Source: Aldrovandia affinis (taxonomy: Eukaryota; Chordata; Actinopteri; Notacanthiformes; Halosauridae). From it: DNA of 64,000 nucleotides. The DNA is taken from assembly GCA_029706075.1 (NCBI GenBank), contig JAINUG010000021.1:2429318-2493317 (forward strand), read 5' to 3'. The translations under genes and the position numbers were made by a program. Below are positions 12,815 through 24,414 of the stretch, one piece after another (position 1 is the stretch's first letter; every line of letters starts with the position of its first letter). The notes below the pieces were generated by a model, which ran no database searches, was not told the origin of the DNA, and saw only the letters and a program-made list of their open reading frames with translations.

Positions 12815-14110
12815 ACCATAAGCCTTTTTACAACAGTTAATATAGTTTTATTCTCGCATACTAGTCAGCCACTGGCACAAATGGGGAGAAAACATACAAA
12901 TTAAGCATCTGGGCATTCATTATAAATTCCGAGCCATGGTTGATAGGGGGCAAATATCACAGAAACCATGTTACACATTTCAGGTACCTCATTATCAAAG
13001 AGTACAGTTGCAGGCGTTTAATACAATACCTTGTGATGTACAGTTTAAAAATATGGTGCAGTGATCATGGAGTCATCTCGGTAGGGGGCAGTTTTCGCCA
13101 TTGGCTTCTCTGCTCATTGCATGCCCCCTCATTGTAATTACAATTATGAATCACATTCAAAGAGAAGGGCACTTTGAAAAACAGTGGCAAGGGTTATGAG
13201 AGTTCAATAGACTCTGTTATGTTGCTCTCTTGACCTACAAAGGAAGACAAATATGAAAAATATCCACATTGTTGCATCCCTGCTAAGTGGCTTGTTGCTT
13301 CCAATTTGTTTGAAGCTCTGAAAAGACGGTATGTCAGGTGGTGTCATAAGTCCTGCTTGCACGGTAAGTTGCTGGCCTCTCTGAACTTTATGTAAAGTTT
13401 GGCATTTGAAATGATGAAGGGTGGGTGCAATATCAATAACATCAGAGGAGACAACGCTGCGATCAGTCAAGAACCAATGCAGAATGTGAGCCTGAACCGA
13501 TTAGGCCATGAAAAGAGATGGTAAGCACAGCGTCTTGGAGGGACTTCAATCTTTTATAACACATTCCACTACAAAGAGAGTTTTAGAAGTATGTGGAATG
13601 CCTCGAGGTATCAGGTTTGAAGGCTTTGACATCTCTTTACTCCTCAAAGTCATTGATATGCCTGTGAACTTCTGTGATGGACGATTCAGATGTGTGCAAA
13701 AGACAATCCATATGTATGTATGTAGCATGAACTGGGAGGGCCATTTCTGACTATGTTTGATTTTCTGTGGACGCGTCAGGGAATTGGTGCCGGGGGCATA
13801 ATGTTGGTCATCCATCTCTGAAGTGGCTGCACCTATTCCCCTTGTGCTTCCTTCACGTCTTCACCACTCTTATCCCACATTGCCAGCATAAAGTGCATTG
13901 AATTTTCAATATGATATATTGCATCACCCTTTCCTCACTTGAGGCTAGTTATGAAAATGCTGTCCATTTCAGTAAATGAAAGTTGTTTAGGCTGGAGTAG
14001 ATTGGTCTGTACTGTGTTTCTTTCAGGAGCCAAGTTTCAATTCAATGGCAGATGAAGGAAGCACAGTAATGCTTCATAGATTAGCTGTCATGTAAAACAG
14101 ACAAAAAACA
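12815..14110. other. Gene-free stretch
   Basis: No recognisable gene, RNA or repeat. Confidence 0.5.
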
Positions 14111-14489
14111 CTAAGGCTGTGTTCAAAACCACATACTATGCATACTGCCCATACTAAATTTGACTTGAAGGAAGTATACAGTACACAGTATGTGCACAGT
14201 ATGTGAATCTCCAGTATGCCAAAGATGCCTGGATAACGTACTATATCCGCCAATTTATAGAGCACACAATAGAGGTACCTTCCTCGGGTGCTGTATCCCA
14301 TAATGCAATGTGGCCATCTTCAACATTCCATTTCATTTTCAAAACAAAGGCAGACATTTCTAGCAATGGCAGCAATAGTGCCAGGTATAAAAATGTAACA
14401 CTAAGTATATTAGGGTTGTGTGCAACTTTTTTCTATCCAAATGTTATTGAAAGCGAAAAAGTGAGACCAGTTGATTGAACTGCTTGAAC

Positions 14490-15897
14490 TACATTTACAT
14501 TTTATATTTTAAGCATTTAGCAGATGCTCTTATCCAGAGCGACTTACAAAATGTGCATTAATACATGGTATGATCAATCATTGTTCACGCAAGAGATCAG
14601 TGCAGTAATACAGTGATAAACATCATTGTTGGCATCTGCATACCATACCTGTAACACCAGGAAGGAAAAGGTTAGTAATTATTTTTATTGGGGGTTTTTT
14701 GAGGAAGTTTTAAACAAGTATTCATATACAAATTCAGTATTAGATATGTAGGCAGTGGTGATAACAATTGGCTAGGTGTACAGAATTCAGTGGTAGTGGA
14801 GTCTGAAAAGGTGGGTTTTGAGTCTCTTGAACATGATTGTGGTTAGTGATTGCACGGTCCTGACCGAGTGCAGAAGATCATTCCACCACCGAGGGGTCAG
14901 GACAGAGAAGAGGCGAGACCGCGAGGAGCAGCTGCTTGGCGTCCAGAGGGATGGGACAGTCAGTTTGCTGGAGGAGGTGGAGTGGAGGGGTCTGGTTGGG
15001 GTGTAGGGTGTGATGAGTGTCTGGAGGTAGGGGGGTGCAGTTCCTCTAGCCGCTTGATAAGCCAGCATGAGTGATTTCAATTTGATGCGTGCTGCAATGG
15101 GGAGCCAGTGCAGAGAGGTAAGTAGAGGGGTGATATGCGTGAACTTGGGTTGATTGAACACCAGACGTGTGGCAGCATTCTGGACCAGTTGCAGTGGCTT
15201 GATGGCACAGGCTGGTAGGCCTGCCAGTAAGGAATTGCAATAGTCCAGATGTGAGATCACCAGGACCTGGACTAGGAGTTGTGTGGCCTCTTGGGTGAGC
15301 AACGTTCGGATCCTCCGGATGTTATGGAGGGAGAATCAGCAGGTCCGGTGATCGCTGCGATGTGGCCCGAGAAGTACAGCTAGTCGTCCAGGGCCACTCC
15401 AAGACTCCTGGCAGACTGGGACGGAGACACTATGGAGCCTTCCATGGTGATTGAAGCATCAATCATCGGGAAGCCCTTTGCTGGGAGGAAGAGCAGCTCT
15501 GTTTTCCCCAGGTTCAGCTTCAGGTGGTGGGTGGACATTCAGGCAGAAATGTCTGCCAGACATGCAGGGATCCACGCTGGGACCTGGGTCTCAGAAGGAG
15601 AGAAGGAGAGAAAGAGTTGAGTGTTGTCGGCATAACAGTGATAAGAAAAAACATGAGCAGAGATTACCTAACCAAGTGATTTGGTGTACAGGGAGACTAG
15701 TAGGGGGCCTAGCACCAAGCCCTGCAGGACTCCGATGGAGAGGGTGTGGGGAGAGGAGAGGAATCCTCTCCAGGCCACCTGGTAGGACCAGTCAGTCAGG
15801 TATGATTTGAACCATGTCAGTGCAGATCCCGAGATTCCCATATTGGCGAGAGATGAGAGCAGGATCTGGTGGTCCACGGTGTCAAACATAATTGTCA
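14490..15897 (-). mobile_element. L2-clade LINE, 5'-truncated, copy 1
   Basis: On the minus strand the reverse transcriptase region begins with FDTVDHQILL near 15,890 and continues through [13 protein letters not shown]. The conserved C-terminal part runs through DYCNSLLAGLPACAIKPLQL and SLHWLPIAARIK to RWWNDLLHSV, ending at about 14,787. The catalytic YADD appears as YADN (15,623-15,634), and frames are broken in the middle. A 3' untranslated region follows, with the L2-type stem-loop at 14,526-14,540. The copy is dead. It lies inside the TAA-flanked DNA transposon. Confidence 0.92.
14526..14540 (-). other. L2 LINE 3' stem-loop with GGATA loop
   Basis: On the minus strand the sequence is GCTCT-GGATA-AGAGC: a perfect five-base stem closing a GGATA loop, followed by GTCTGCTAAATGC-like sequence. 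This matches the conserved 3' hairpin of eel UnaL2 recognised by L2-type reverse transcriptase, a known property of that family. Confidence 0.88.
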
Positions 15898-16320
15898 CAT
15901 GGCAATGTGACATGAGGTCATGTGACCTATTAAATATACTACAATTTGAATCATTAATGATTGCATACTGGGCACTATGCTGCATACTACTATGAAAAAT
16001 AACATGTAGTATACAGTATATAGTATGCAGTATCTAAGTAAGCGGTTCCGAATGCAGCCTAACTAACACTAAGGTTAAGTCTGAGCATAAATTAAGCTTT
16101 AATAGTTGATGAATCTTTTATTATTTCATGTTTATTATCTAAAAAAATATACATATATTCACTTTAATAAATGTATTTAGTGTATATTTATGGTGAATAT
16201 ATATGCACACAATGCTCTTTTAAAGCAAATCATTTGTTTCATTTTTGTGCATACATTTTAAAGTGAATATTTTGCCGTTGTGAACTTGTGCAGTGTCTTT
16301 GAAACCTGACATACAATATA

Positions 16321-16345
16321 CCTCTCTCTCTCTCTCTCTCTCTCT
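16321..16345. repeat. (CT)n microsatellite
   Basis: A run of CT dinucleotides. The arginine/glutamate-rich reading frame across it is a repeat artefact. Confidence 0.95.
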
Positions 16346-16349
16346 GCAT

Positions 16350-18655
16350 GCAGTCGATGAGGGCGGATCTCCATCTTATTGTGCCAATTTGCTGTCATGG
16401 GCATATCAATGCATATGTTCACTGGCTCTGCAGTTTCTATTTTATTGTATACTCTGGACTGTTGGTGAATATTTAAGTACAGGATGCACAGCACAGATTA
16501 AAAAAATTAAGTGCATTTTTATACGATGGAAAATAGTTATAATCATACTCATAATCAAGGTAAATACACTGAATAATTACACAAGCATAGTGTGGTAAAA
16601 TGGTATTGTCACAAAGTCCTTTCAGAATAGTATGGAGAGAGATGTTTAAGAAGCTTGTTTGTTTTTGGCCAGTATCTGCCAGGTTTAGTCTCCATTCACT
16701 GCAGCCCCGGGTGTTCAAACAGCAATTAAAAACACAGCAAGGGATTTTAATTCTGTTGGGTGTTCGGTTTTCAAATTAAATATAATCTAAATGGTAGCAA
16801 AGCTGAGAAAAGCTGCTCTTTTCGCTGCCTGTGAAATCCAGGGGTTATTTTAGCATATGCACTACATCCACTCCCATATCCCTGTTTGTACAAATGAGAT
16901 TTATTCTGTTATGATGTACTCGTTAGCAAGCTCCTTCGTAAGTCATTCTTGGTAGCTTTGGCTTTTTTGCTGTGAATGCCTGAGTGGAGTTTATCAGGAA
17001 ACTCATCGGTACGCAGCTATACAGTTCTTGGCCTCTTTGTGGCTCTCTCCCAGGAAAAATGTGCCTCTATGGAAGTATTCACATACATCTGAATTCAGAT
17101 AAGGATTGCTTTGTCAAATTTCATGCACTGACAGCTGAATCTGATCTCAACATTTGGAGTATTGTTTTCTCTGAGTAACTTCCCTATTGCAGGCTTTTTA
17201 AAACAAGATCAGTGGATGCCAAAGGCATAAAGACAATCCTGAAAATGGTAGCACAGCTAAATGGAAGGAACTCTGGCTTAAAGCTTTGACTTGATGTGAC
17301 TGCGTTGTGAGGCTGGACTGATGGAGGTTTTTTGCATCCTGATTTATGCATTTGCCGAAAGGTTTTGTCCAGCTGCTTTGCATCCTACATAACATCAGAA
17401 TTCTAACCCCAGACACCATTGTATACTGTTAATTTCTGTAATACTGTAACCTTTCAGATGCATGCACGCACCTCCCATATCTGTATGCATTAATAACAGT
17501 GATAAACAGAGAGGTACTGTACGGCTGATCTCCTGGAGAGGTGCAGTGTTTACGGAGTTCTCCTCAGCTGTGACCCCCGTGGTGCTTGAGCTGCAAGGGG
17601 AGACTAATTGCTGAAGTGTAGGTGATTCATTACCTGTGCTTCCTGTGGTCCACCAGCAACCCTGCCTGACTCGGGATAACCTGCCTGCAGGGCTCCTGTA
17701 CCTCCGCAGTACACTGACAGAAGTACGGGTGCTGAACTAGATTTGTAAATGTTTCTCAGGTCTTCATCTCCTGTACAACAGTCTTCCTCAGAGGTATTTA
17801 AGCACTCCCGTGATGTATTCTAAGTTCCCAGCTGCAGTGCTGCGATACTGATATGGCTTGTGTGGTAGCAAAAGGGATTCAGAGATTCCTGTGATTTATT
17901 TTGGAATGCAAACTACCCACAATGTGGGTAGCAGATGAATTGCCTGTAGGCCTCCCTTCAACATGATAGAGAGACAGAGTCTGAGAGAGATAGAGATGTG
18001 GCTCATTACTCTGTCATCCCGCTGTTTGTTCAGGCATGTTACATGACCTCTGGTGGCACAGGCATATCCAACAGCACCGGTCTGAATAGGGTCAATCAAT
18101 AATCCTCTACCTCTCCCGCCTTCCAAAGACAAAGCATGCTGTTTAAAAACATGCTGTTTCCTACATGTTTGCTGCAAGACAAAAGGTATTAAGTGGAGAG
18201 ACAGAATTGAGTCATGATGCCATGATGCTATAAAGTGCAGAAACTGTACCATTGTTGCTTACTTCAGTTGATTTTCCAGAGGAACTACAATAATAACAAT
18301 TATTGTACGATCAGTACGCCACAGAAATCAACTTGCAAAGTCTCCAAAACCAAATGCAGCTTTCTCGATTATGCTTGTTGTCATCAATGGTGCCGCAATG
18401 ACGTTAGACTACTGGCGTATATGGGTGTTTTCATCCATTTTGTAAAGGATTAAATGTTCGGTAATGTGATTATGTCAAGTGCTTTCATTAATCTGGCCAA
18501 TTATATCTGAATCACTGAATAATTCAGTCACCCCAGTTCCCAGCAGAAGGATGCATCTGTGAGTCTTCAGAGTGTAAAATAACGGTACTGAGCAAGACTG
18601 CTCAGCCTATTTTTGCCAAGTGAGGAATGTTCCTGGGTCATTATAATTTGTTGTC
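16350..18655. other. Gene-free stretch
   Basis: No recognisable exon. The segment 17,510-17,710 is more GC-balanced and free of repeat signature, so it might be conserved non-coding DNA. I have no direct evidence. Confidence 0.5.
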
Positions 18656-18658
18656 CCA

Positions 18659-18951
18659 GGACCAACAACCCTATCAACCAATCAAACACGGGATAGCTTT
18701 TTGACATCATCAACATAATTCGTCAGTAAATTCCTAGCTCCACATACACAGCTAGTACACAGCTTGCTAGCTAATCTAATCTTTAATATCCTGGGTACTA
18801 TAGCTGATTTGTCTTTAAGATTATTTAATTAGCTATGAATAAAATGTGAAAAATAACAAAGCCTTACCTTGCTCAAGTGATTGATGGTGGTAAATGCTGA
18901 TGATGTCAAACAGCTGTTTTGTGCTTGATTGGTTGATGGTATTGTTGGTCC
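18659..18951. mobile_element. MITE-like element with ~56-bp inverted arms
   Basis: The left arm 18,659-18,714 starts GGACCAACAA and includes ATCAACCAATCAA and TTGACATCATCA. The right arm 18,896-18,951 reads as the inverted copy: its complement starts GGACCAACAA and includes ATCAACCAATCAAGCAC and TTTGACATCATCAGC. About 180 bases of AT-rich non-coding DNA separate the arms. The true ends may lie a few bases outside. No target duplication was assigned. Confidence 0.75.
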
Positions 18952-18959
18952 TTGTCATG

Positions 18960-21710
18960 TAAGACTATAGAGAATCACATAGCAATGTATGGTTGAAAAA
19001 ATAAGACACAATTCTTTGAGAATATACTCCACTGGTTTAGATTTTCTGCTTCAGCAGGCAAACACTTGAGGTTATTAATAGGCTGTGGTAATAGTGTGTG
19101 CAGAAAACCTATGTCAACCTATGAGTGAACCACTGCCCTCTTCTGGGGGTATTATACAATAAAATGTAATATTACTTCATTAATTCTCTATAGGGGCACT
19201 TGCATTGTGTATTCATTGAGAGAATACAAACACATTCACAACTCCAACATAAATTCAATATTCAATTCTCATGGTTAACACATATCATCCCAGTTCAGTT
19301 CGCAGTAGCATTGGAGATAACATATGAATTACACTGTTTCCCTTGGGAACTGAAACTCCTTAGGGAACAGTTATCAACACTGAAACTTTTGTGGTTCCTC
19401 TGCCCACCCCACCCCCACCCCCGTCCAATACGTTGGGAGCATGAGAGGGTGCTCTCCAGGCCCTCAAACTTCTGTTGCCCTCCTGCTCTGCCCAAGCCTG
19501 ATCCTGACTCTGACCTTAAAGCCTTCCCAAATCTCCAGCACTGTCTTGCGGGTGTGGCCAATCTTAAATCCTGATGGAGGGGGTCAGATGGGAGGCTTCA
19601 CTCTCCCTGTATTTGTTGTTTGTTTCCATGACTCCCCTTGGTCAGAGCTGATGGGGGGTGATTTGATGCTGGCAAGGGTGCTATGGAAGTAGATAGGATT
19701 GCTCCTGTACTTAAGCTGCTGTCAGTTTCTGTTGTTTCCTGAGGCCTGGGAGGGCTCCAGGACTGTGGACGTGGCAGCCTCGCCAATAGGCTTTCGCTGC
19801 ATGTCTACTCACAATCCTCTTGCCCACCAGCAATGGCATCACAACTCATCCTTAACTTAGCAAAACATATGCACATCACTTTTAGTTCAGTTGCGAGCAG
19901 GCTGCATAAAACAATACAAAGTTTATTTTGGGATTCTTCATCATATCTCTTCCTTCCAGCCTCTGTGGGAAGACTTACTTTGAGCTAAAGAACATTCTCC
20001 TTTGAATCCTTGTTTGGGTTTTTCCCCTTTTCTTGTGTACTGTTTCGGTTTGTTGCACTCCGAAAAAGAAGAATAAAGCATCCATTAGCTTATTGACAAA
20101 ACCTTTGTTGTCTCTCTCACACACCTGTCAGCATAACATGAGCCATAATTTCTGTACTGAAAGGGCTAAATACACATAGTCACAGTCAGTAATGGTTGTA
20201 CATCCTGCACATTTCCATTGTTTTTATTACATCAAAATTCTTTTCAAAAAACTTTTGCTAAGGGATGAAGACAAATTGAAGAATCATTCAACTGCAGACA
20301 TATCATTAATTTTCATAATAGGCATTTTCTGGTTGATAGTCTGGTATTGAAAACTGGCACAACCAGATTTATACATCCCCCTTGTTCTTGCAGTGCGGAA
20401 AATTGGTCTAATACAAACTCAATGTGCGAAAAAAACGTAATTATTCCAAAAAGCTAGTAACTAATAATAATAATGCACAAGACAAGAAGCATAATACAAA
20501 ATGCAAAAGCATAATGTTTTCTCCACACCTAAAAAGCAAGTGAGTAGGGTAAAGAGAAAAAACAAAAGCATTCATGTTAGAGATGTGAAAAAGTAATTGC
20601 TAAAAATTTCAAAGTGACAATAAGGGCCAAAGAAAGTCAAACGAGGGCTCTCAGAGAGAGTTACTGAACTTGAAAGTATGTGAGTAAGCCTCTTGTCAGA
20701 GCAGAAATCAAACTATGTGCAAGTCAAGCAAGAAAGAGGCTCATTAATAAACAAAACAGGAACTGGGTTACCTAAGCCTGGAAATAAATGCCTAGGAATT
20801 CTGGTGGCCACAATCTATCATACTAACAAGCCCAGATTCTGCACAGATTTGAAAGCAGCTTTGTTCATTGAGCATTCCTCTGCGCTTGAATTGCCATACA
20901 CTCATACTACCTTTATGTGGAACAGGATGTATAATTTAGGGAAGGGGGCCTGGGATTGGGGGATTCGATTGCAGTAATAGGAAATAGCTGTATTTTAAAT
21001 TAAAATAGCTGTACTTCATTAAATATTGACTGTTGATTGTAATAAAGCACTTGGCATACATAAAAAGCACAGGGGGCACTCTAAACAAATGGGCAAGCAA
21101 TCATTGGCTATTTCCACTTGCACTCAGGTACTTACATTTGATGAAATAAGGATACTGTCTGTTTTTGGTAATACAGCCCAAGGCATTACATAGAATGTGT
21201 GGGTTGTGCTCCAAAATGACAGGCAACAAGCAAACAAATAATCAGTAGCGAGAGCACATGATGTGTGTATTAAAAAGGATGCTCACCTCCATTTCGTATG
21301 GTTCTTGCCTTTGTGCCATTAGTCAAGCAACCTACACCTCCACCATTTTAAATTGAGTTAACTAAAAACATTTAGACAAGTGAATTCCATACAATGTTAT
21401 ACCTGTAAACAAGAGCAAAAACTCTCCAATCTCAAGTGAGAAACCACAGTGGCACTGTTTTATAAAGCATTTATTACACTACATATCTTTCAAAATTGGT
21501 ATTTTGTATTCTATTTTGATTTAAAAACAGACATTTGTACATTTATTTTAACTAAGTGTTATATCCATCCCTGACAATGAGTATGTAATTTGTGGTTGAG
21601 TAGAATGATATTTTCATGGGGTGGAAACTGCGGGCTGCAGTGGCTGGGTGTGTGGATGGGCTGCATGCAGGGAGCATGGAGAGGCAGAGTGCAGTAATGA
21701 GTCAATAATT
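18960..21710. other. Gene-free stretch
   Basis: No gene was recognised. A C-rich run at 19,400-19,425 and several short frames without protein character are all I see. Confidence 0.5.
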
Positions 21711-21714
21711 GAAT

Positions 21715-21762
21715 TATTATATTATTATATATATTATTATATACGGCACACCTGTGCCGTAT
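21715..21762. repeat. ATT/AT run followed by a perfect 10-bp palindrome
   Basis: A low-complexity ATTATTATAT run leads into ATACGGCACA (21,741-21,750), two bases CC, and the exact complement TGTGCCGTAT (21,753-21,762). Confidence 0.85.
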
Positions 21763-21769
21763 GCAGTAT

Positions 21770-22290
21770 GAATTTGGGCATGGGAAGGGGAGGGAGCATC
21801 TATTTAAGAGACCCAGTAGGGAAGGCAGAAAAAAGGCCCTTTGATATGAGTGTGAGTGTGGGGAGACAGTTTCCTTTTATTGTGTTTTGTTCGTTTTAAG
21901 TTGTGACGTCGGTGTATGTGTTTTGATGACGTCGGGAAGGGGATTGTCGTTTCTTTTACTGTGAGTATGTTGGTGACGATGACGACAGGGATGGGACGGC
22001 AGCACTCGCTGATGGAGGAACTGTGGCGGGCCTGGTTGGCGGCAGTGAGAATCCCGGGGTGGATTTCGGTGAGACTGGGAGTGGCATGCTCTCTGGGTGA
22101 AAGGAAAGTTGAAAATTTGAGAGTGGTGGGGAGTGTGAGCTGATGGCAGGTGCTGCTGAAAGCGGAGGTGTGTTGTTCCCTGTGTGCTTTGTTCAGTGCG
22201 GCGGCTTCCAGTTAGTGCTCCTGGAAGGTGTAGAGAGGATTTCGCTATGGAGCGGAGGGGTCTCTGTTGGATGGTGAGTAGGCTACTGGT
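21770..22290. other. GC-rich island with two CRE motifs; no gene recognised
   Basis: Base composition changes to G-rich and CpG-bearing. A TATTTAAGAG motif near 21,801 is followed by two TGACGTC sites at 21,904-21,910 and 21,927-21,933. A short ATG frame at 21,989-22,143 encodes a 50-residue Trp/Gly/Val-rich peptide that I do not recognise. The stretch could be an isolated promoter, a first exon of a non-coding transcript or a decayed LTR. Confidence 0.35.
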
Positions 22291-22299
22291 AAGAATCAC

Positions 22300-23130
22300 T
22301 TTGCCATCCTGCTGACCTACATTTTGATTCAATCTGTGGCAGAGGTCAAATTACAATGTACTCTTACTCTTTGTCTTGGGATTCTGTTCAGTAACTTTGG
22401 GTTACTAAAAAGTACTATATAAATATAAAGCATTGTTATTATTATTATTATTAGACCTGAGTCAAAGTTTGAGGAATTCTGTTCTGAATATTGGTGAAAA
22501 TACATAGGTTTTATTTTAATGGGGTGGAAATGGTTAAAATATTTAAAGTAATTTTTTGAACCAGGTCTGGATAGAGTAGTTGGAGAGGTAGTTAGAGTAG
22601 GTGGTGAACTAACTTGCTGACAACTGCCAAAGAGCATAGCTCTCTGTAGCCATGAAGTTGAAATGGCGCCTTTCGCAGCCGGCAGGTGCAAAGTGAGAGA
22701 CGAGAAGCTAAAGGCAAAGATAGGCAGGCGAAACTAAATATAGAATAACACAATAACACAAAAGAAAGCAGGTTAGGCTCTTGTTTCAAAGTATACAGAT
22801 TAACCTTTATTCAGGATAAAATGTAAAATATGTCAAGTGCAGCATTTTGATCAATTTTCCTTCCTTACTCTACCATTTCCATTCCATCTGTTGTGTGTAG
22901 AGCGTGAATGGATGAGGTTTGCACTAAATGTAACTATTTTCTTCTGATTCTGAACAATGCTTCAATGCCAGCTGGAGTGTTTATTTTGTTCTTACAAATT
23001 CAGGAAAATATGAGAATGCCTTAGAGTAGTGTAATAGAATTAAATTAGTCCCCAAGAATCAACAGTTCTGGCTCTTCCAGGGCCCTTGGGTCGATATGTG
23101 GAGGAGTTCATTTTTTTCATGCAACACATA
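22300..23130. other. Gene-free stretch
   Basis: No recognisable gene. An (ATT)n run lies at about 22,436-22,454. Confidence 0.5.
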
Positions 23131-23134
23131 TTCA

Positions 23135-24410
23135 GGGCCCTATTTTGGTGAATTAGGATGGTGTCGGTAACGCAGACGCAAAGCAAAGACGGTGGCGCTT
23201 TAGGGTGTGTCTAACGCAATTTCGGTAATTTCGTGATTTAGGACAACTCTGGCGCAGTTGTAAAAGAGGTTGGATTAACTTTAAAAAAATACATGTGGGT
23301 ATTTTTTCCTTATTTGTAGGCTTTCCAACTTAAAAAACAACGTTTCTTTTTTCCTAACTTAATGTAATTGTTAAATGGAAAGCAATAAATAACAAACTCA
23401 CAACTGCAACTAGGCCTGTTTCATTTATGTTCATCATACAGTCTACATGCGTCACCCTGGAGTGTGCATCACAAACTACCTGGATATTAATTTGAGTGGA
23501 CCCCCTTCCGATTCACATAAATGATACCGTGATCAGATGGTGCGCGCAACTGCACATGTGTGAATGGGAATCCACATTGCGTATAAAAATCCTGTTAAGA
23601 AAAAGTTATAAACTAATTAGCATGTTGAACAAGACTGGAAGAAACTGCATATACGGGGCCTCCCGCTTGGTCCAGTGGTTACAACGTCCGACGCTGGCCA
23701 TGGAGACCGGGGTTCAATTCCCCGTCTCGCCAGAGTCGGCTCTGGCCAGGAGTGCCACCAGGGGCGGTGATTGGCTGTCCGCCCCAGGGAGGGGGGACAG
23801 GGTAAACCCAGACTATCGTTCACAGTATCGCCTTCGGCGTCCAATTATGTACTCCATTTTCTGTAGTGCAAATGGAGAGAATAAAACCCTTTCGAAAACA
23901 ATGTGTATAAACATACTGTATATTTATTTAACAGGTGTATCTTACTGAACGGTAGCGATGGATGGCCTGCTGGCTTCAGTCTTTTATGTCCGTGCATTGA
24001 ATAACCACAAGCTGTGGTGAAATGGTTTTTAGCTTAATTGATTACGCTTGCAAGTTACCCATGGATTGGACGATTTGCCTCAACGTGGGGGGAAATTCAC
24101 AATATTCACAAAACAATGTGACTTCAGATAACCTTTTGTTCATACGCCTTCATTGCAAATTGCACAGAGCACCAACGTTTGCCAAGAGGTGGTCTAGTTG
24201 GAGTTAACGGGAACTCATTATTTCAAACTTTAGCGCCGACTGTTTTCATTGACAATTGCGCTGCCCAACCCATGGCAAACGCCTTCATTGCACACCACGA
24301 ATTGCCAAACTCGGCGGAGACGGGAAATATTCAGTTTGCGACAGACAAAACTGGCAATTCGCTAGCACTAGGGCATATCGCTGCTTAGCGCCGGCACGAA
24401 AATAGGGCCC
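23135..24410. mobile_element. Non-autonomous DNA transposon with GGGCCCTATTTT ends
   Basis: The element begins GGGCCCTATTTTGGTG, and its right end is the complement AAAATAGGGCCC. The flanks are TCA on both sides (23,132-23,134 and 24,411-24,413), suggesting a 3-bp target duplication. The ends are a common type in fish genomes; I do not assign a superfamily. No transposase is visible. A tRNA-derived SINE at about 23,655-23,893 lies inside it. Confidence 0.8.
23655..23893 (+). repeat. tRNA-derived SINE, plus orientation, nested
   Basis: It has a polymerase III A box TGGTCCAGTGG (23,668-23,678) and a B box GGTTCAATTCC (23,711-23,721) in a clear tRNA-like head. The family body follows with GGGGCGGTGATTGGCTGTCC and GCCCCAGGGAGGGGGG. 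The tail ends near GAGAGAATAAAACC. It sits inside the GGGCCC-ended DNA transposon and so inserted later. This is one of the best preserved heads in the window. Confidence 0.88.
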
Positions 24411-24414
24411 TCAA

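Larger units (their letters stand above)
14115..16059. mobile_element. Non-autonomous DNA transposon with TAA target duplication (PIF/Harbinger-like), split by a LINE
   Basis: The left end GGCTGTGTTCAAAACC and the complement of the right end, GGCTGCATTCGGAACC, are imperfect terminal inverted repeats. They are followed inward by TACTATGCATACTG-like and CAGTATGCAT-like sub-terminal repeats. The flanks are TAA at 14,112-14,114 and TAA at 16,060-16,062. This three-base duplication fits the PIF/Harbinger target rule (TWA). No transposase remains. Roughly 14,115-14,485 and 15,898-16,059 belong to the element, and the centre is an inserted L2 LINE. Confidence 0.75.

Noticed and set aside
21916-22143. 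A small protein gene in the GC-rich island
   Set aside because: The peptide is not recognisable, and the composition follows the local G-richness. I kept only the island itself.
23655-23730. A tRNA gene
   Set aside because: The A and B boxes are good, but the cloverleaf is imperfect and a SINE body with G-rich and tail modules follows. The same head recurs at 4,675 and 28,990.
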